In this document: positions 61,212-64,000 of the stretch, in pieces | How positions within the stretch are numbered: the stretch's first letter is position 1 | How the letters are laid out: every line of letters begins with the position of its first letter | Assembly (NCBI GenBank): GCA_016218915.1 | Contig: JACRCQ010000070.1 | Span: forward strand, 62,001-126,000 | Length of the DNA stretch: 64,000 bases | Origin: Deltaproteobacteria bacterium | GTDB lineage: Bacteria > Myxococcota_A > Polyangia > Polyangiales > Polyangiaceae | Reading direction: 5' to 3' | Translations under genes and position numbers: made by a program | The notes under the pieces: generated by a model | Database searches by the model: none | Told to the model about the DNA's origin: nothing | Seen by the model: the letters and a program-made list of their open reading frames with translations, nothing else

Positions 61212-62446
61212 AGTGGCTTCGACTCGGGCTCGGCGTGACTGCGTGCGCGACGGCGATCGTCTGTTGCCAGGCGGTTGCCGGGATTACCGATCGAGAGCTT
61301 GATCCAGCGTGGAACCAGTCCTCTGGCAGCGGCTACGCGCGTCGTCCGCCAGAGCGCTCCCAGGCCGACGCATCGCCGGATGGCGGCGTGCGACGTCTGT
61401 TCGCCGCGCACAACATCTACGTCGGCACGATCGATCCGGTCACGGGCAAGGACGACTCGACGGCCTGGCGGCGCATTGGCTACGACGTGGATGGCAAGTG
61501 CACGACCGCTGCGCAATCGCAGAGCGACAGCACGGGCGTGTGCAAGAAGCATCCGGCAGCGCAGGCCGAATCCCTCGAGGATGGCGACGAATGCCGAGAC
61601 AATGCTGCGGGCAAGCTCCTGACCCAGGGAACGGTGGTGCTTTCCGGCGACTTCGAGCGCAGGTTGAACCAGAAGGTCCAGCTCTCGCAAGCCGCGGGCT
61701 TGGCGATCATGCTCGAGGATCTGTCCGACGAGCGCGACGACCCCTACGTGCCAGGGCGCATGTACGTGACCGTGCCCAGCCCTACGACGCCGCCGTTGTG
61801 GAACGGCTCGGACGTGATCGCGGTCGATCCGACGTCGGTCCACAACAACGACCTGGAGCAGCCGAAGTACTACTTCAAGGACGGGTACCTGCGGGACAAC
61901 GTCTGGGTGAGCAACGACTTCAACGCCGGCAAGGGGCCTGTGCCGTTGATGATCTACGACCGTCTGGTGGAGGTCAGCCCGATCGGAATGACGTTCGCTG
62001 CAGAGCTGAACGACACGCACGACGCGATCCTGCGGTCCGTGCTGGCTGTGGCGATGGACATGGATCAGGTGAAGCTCAAGTTCGCGCCCGTCTTTCTGGA
62101 CATGGTGTGCGACCCGGTGCAGGCAGCGCTGATCTTGAACAGCTTCGTGGTGCCCAACGCGGATCTCGCCGCAGGACCGCCCCCGTTCATCGACCCGAGC
62201 AAGCAGTGTGATGCGATGTCATGGGGCATCATGTTCGATTGGGTGCTGATCAAGAGCCTGAAGGTGTCGCCGTATGCGACGCCGACCGCGCCGGCGTGCG
62301 TGGACGCGGGACCGGACAGCGCAGACGGCGGGATGGACGCGAGCGACGGGGCGCCGGATGCCGGGGAAGCGGCGCCAGATGCGAGCGATGCGGGCTCGGA
62401 CGCGAAGGACGCAGCGGTCGACGCAAAGGACGCGGGGAAGGGATAG
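61205..62446 (+). CDS. Exported protein with an Asp/Ala-rich tail
   Basis: The 413-residue protein begins with a signal (VTACATAIVCCQAVAG), perhaps a lipoprotein with Cys20 or Cys21. It has a mature domain of about 340 residues with paired cysteines (GKCTTAAQSQSDSTGVCKKH) and ends in an Asp/Ala/Gly-rich tail (DAGSDAKDAAVDAKDAG). The ATG overlaps the previous gene by 7 bp (ATGGTGA). Family not recognised. Probably works at the envelope with the two upstream genes. Confidence 0.68.
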   Translation: MVKWLRLGLGVTACATAIVCCQAVAGITDRELDPAWNQSSGSGYARRPPERSQADASPDGGVRRLFAAHNIYVGTIDPVTGKDDSTAWRRIGYDVDGKCTTAAQSQSDSTGVCKKHPAAQAESLEDGDECRDNAAGKLLTQGTVVLSGDFERRLNQKVQLSQAAGLAIMLEDLSDERDDPYVPGRMYVTVPSPTTPPLWNGSDVIAVDPTSVHNNDLEQPKYYFKDGYLRDNVWVSNDFNAGKGPVPLMIYDRLVEVSPIGMTFAAELNDTHDAILRSVLAVAMDMDQVKLKFAPVFLDMVCDPVQAALILNSFVVPNADLAAGPPPFIDPSKQCDAMSWGIMFDWVLIKSLKVSPYATPTAPACVDAGPDSADGGMDASDGAPDAGEAAPDASDAGSDAKDAAVDAKDAGKG

Positions 62447-62469
62447 CTCAGGGGTAGCCGCGCAAGCGA

Positions 62470-62530
62470 ACGCATGGAGCTGCAAGCGCAAGCGAGCGAA
62501 GGCGCATGGAGCCGCGAGCGCAAGCGAGCC
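62470..62530. repeat. Two 29-bp direct repeats after the Asp-rich gene
   Basis: CGCATGGAGC followed by YGCRAGCGCAAGCGAGC occurs at 62471-62498 and 62503-62530, differing at only two positions. It separates convergent genes. Confidence 0.6.
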
Positions 62531-62535
62531 GGCGG

Positions 62536-63540
62536 TCAGAACTTTCCTGCAGCACCCAGCGTCAAGCCATCGCCCATGCTCACCACGGGCACCACGCCCC
62601 GCGCTTCCTTGGGCGCCTCAGCGGGCTGCGAGCCCCACTTGGTGAAGAACAGCCCGACCACTGCGGTCGTGACCGCGAGTCCGCCTGTCACGCCGATCAG
62701 GATGTTGGTCCTGCGCTGGCGCGACAATGCATCCTGGTACGTGGGACACGACTCGTCCTTGCCAGCGCAATCAGCGCGCACCTGATCCCGCCCCGGCGTG
62801 GAGATCATGTCTGCCGTGCTCCAGATCGTCACACCGCCCGCGAGCACGGTCGCACCAGCGGCGATGTAGAAGACCGCAGGGGGCAGGCCTGGCTTGGGAG
62901 GAGGAGGCGGCGGCTTCTTGGGCGGAGGCGGCTGATCCTCTTTCTTGGGAGGCAACGGGGGCGCATGGAACGCCAGCTCGCTGGCTCCTGCGGCCTTTGC
63001 GCTCACGGTGTTGGACTCGGTGCGATCTGCGGACCAGCCCGCGGACACGGTGTGCTCGCCTGGCTCGACGAACACGGTGGCGGTGGTGGACTCACCCCAG
63101 GGCGTGACGCGAGAGTCGACGATCAAGTTGCACGCGGGATCGCAGGTCACGTCGATCTTGTGGAGCTTGGAGCGCACCTGGCCGATCATCTGCTTGGCGA
63201 GCGCGACGGTCTCCTTGTTGTCGGAGTAGCGGTGCATGGCAGCGGCCGCGAGCGTGGCCATGCGCGCGTCCTCCTTCGCCATCTTGCGGGCGCGGATTGC
63301 GAGGCGAATCGCTTCCGGGCTCGGCACGTCGTGCTCGGCGTTCTCGAAGTGGTCCGCGGCGGTGGAGTAGTCCTTTGCGGTGAAGGCGCGTCGCCCTGCA
63401 TCGAACTCTTCGGCAGCCGCTTTGACTCGGGCCGGGGTCTGGTCCGGCGGGTCTGCGGCCTGGGCTGGAGCGATGGAAGCGATGGCGAGTCCGAGGGCGA
63501 GCGCGAAGCAGCGCAGGGCACGGTTCGCAGGCGACACCAC
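62536..63540 (-). CDS. Exported TPR/PEGA-like membrane protein (paralogue plan)
   Basis: The 334-residue protein has a signal peptide (LALGLAIASIAPAQA), TPR-like helices (AGRRAFTAKDYSTAADHFEN), a Cys pair (DPACNLIV region), a PEGA-like domain (FVEPGEHTVSAGW) and a Pro-rich linker (PPPPKKPPPPPPKPG). Two membrane segments near the end follow. The order matches the 60198-61211 protein, so both are probably envelope proteins of one type. GTG at 63540 is chosen; a TTG at 63591 would lengthen the N-terminus by 17 residues. Confidence 0.7.
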   Translation of the reverse strand: MVSPANRALRCFALALGLAIASIAPAQAADPPDQTPARVKAAAEEFDAGRRAFTAKDYSTAADHFENAEHDVPSPEAIRLAIRARKMAKEDARMATLAAAAMHRYSDNKETVALAKQMIGQVRSKLHKIDVTCDPACNLIVDSRVTPWGESTTATVFVEPGEHTVSAGWSADRTESNTVSAKAAGASELAFHAPPLPPKKEDQPPPPKKPPPPPPKPGLPPAVFYIAAGATVLAGGVTIWSTADMISTPGRDQVRADCAGKDESCPTYQDALSRQRRTNILIGVTGGLAVTTAVVGLFFTKWGSQPAEAPKEARGVVPVVSMGDGLTLGAAGKF

Positions 63541-63711
63541 GCGGTGAGCCCTGAATGCCGTGTGAGTGTCGATCCCGTGACGCGCTCGCAAAGCTCCCTT
63601 TTTCCTCCGAACGACCGCTATGCGGATGGAGTGTCCTTCGCATGCCGCCCTGGCGTCAACTGAACGATCGACCGAGCGCGCTCAGCCGCAAATCGAAGGG
63701 GATTCCGAGGT

Positions 63712-64000
<289 letters not shown>

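Overview
The window is GC-rich bacterial chromosome, almost entirely coding, with no rRNA, tRNA or intact mobile element that I can see. Eukaryote-like Ser/Thr kinases, many lipoproteins, formylglycine-generating-enzyme (FGE)-fold proteins, a WD40 lipoprotein, an AgmX-type C-terminal domain next to an ECF sigma factor, a lamin-tail lipoprotein and an NtrC-type regulator all point to a myxobacterium (Myxococcota, probably the Sorangium/Polyangium side). That placement is an inference from gene content.

0-16 kb: a rhomboid protease fused to helical repeats, a WD40 lipoprotein, a repeat-rich acidic protein, an FGE-fold membrane protein, a metallophosphoesterase and a membrane Ser/Thr kinase. These are followed by a 583-bp intergenic region with a candidate short hairpin RNA, then hutH, a putative outer-membrane protein and two lipoproteins. 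16-31 kb: a MacA/MacB-like efflux operon with two permease genes, an ECF sigma/putative anti-sigma pair, gpsA, a second FGE-fold protein, a small basic protein with rpsT, a TPR protein, a PLD-like nuclease with a helix-turn-helix partner, a lamin-tail lipoprotein, and a class II amidotransferase-fold protein that lacks its nucleophilic cysteine.

31-42 kb: a methyltransferase/HEAT-like pair, an M23 peptidase, and the most unusual locus, a compact operon of three D-Ala-D-Ala-ligase-like ATP-grasp enzymes. The first is fused to a complete lysine 2,3-aminomutase-like radical SAM enzyme, so the operon may make a beta-lysine conjugate. It is followed by an orphan OmpR-type regulator and a VWA lipoprotein. 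42-50 kb: an XRE regulator, uvrC, a VanW protein, coaBC, a CPBP protease and a YebC-family protein. 50-64 kb: dnaG-rpoD, an NtrC-type regulator divergent from 2-oxoacid dehydrogenase E1 alpha/beta genes, a kinase followed by two envelope proteins, another envelope protein, and the 3' part of pheS.

The intergenic spaces carry several repeat families. The most striking has ends reading AACTAGGAACTGGGAAC. It occurs at six loci, four of them as inverted-repeat elements of 110-505 bp around variable interiors, and at one locus its two ends supply the stop codons of both flanking genes. Other repeats are a 26-bp hairpin-forming tandem array and a 68-bp array after rpoD, a GATTGGATCAACG minisatellite, and a GAGGGCTGCAGG element present twice.
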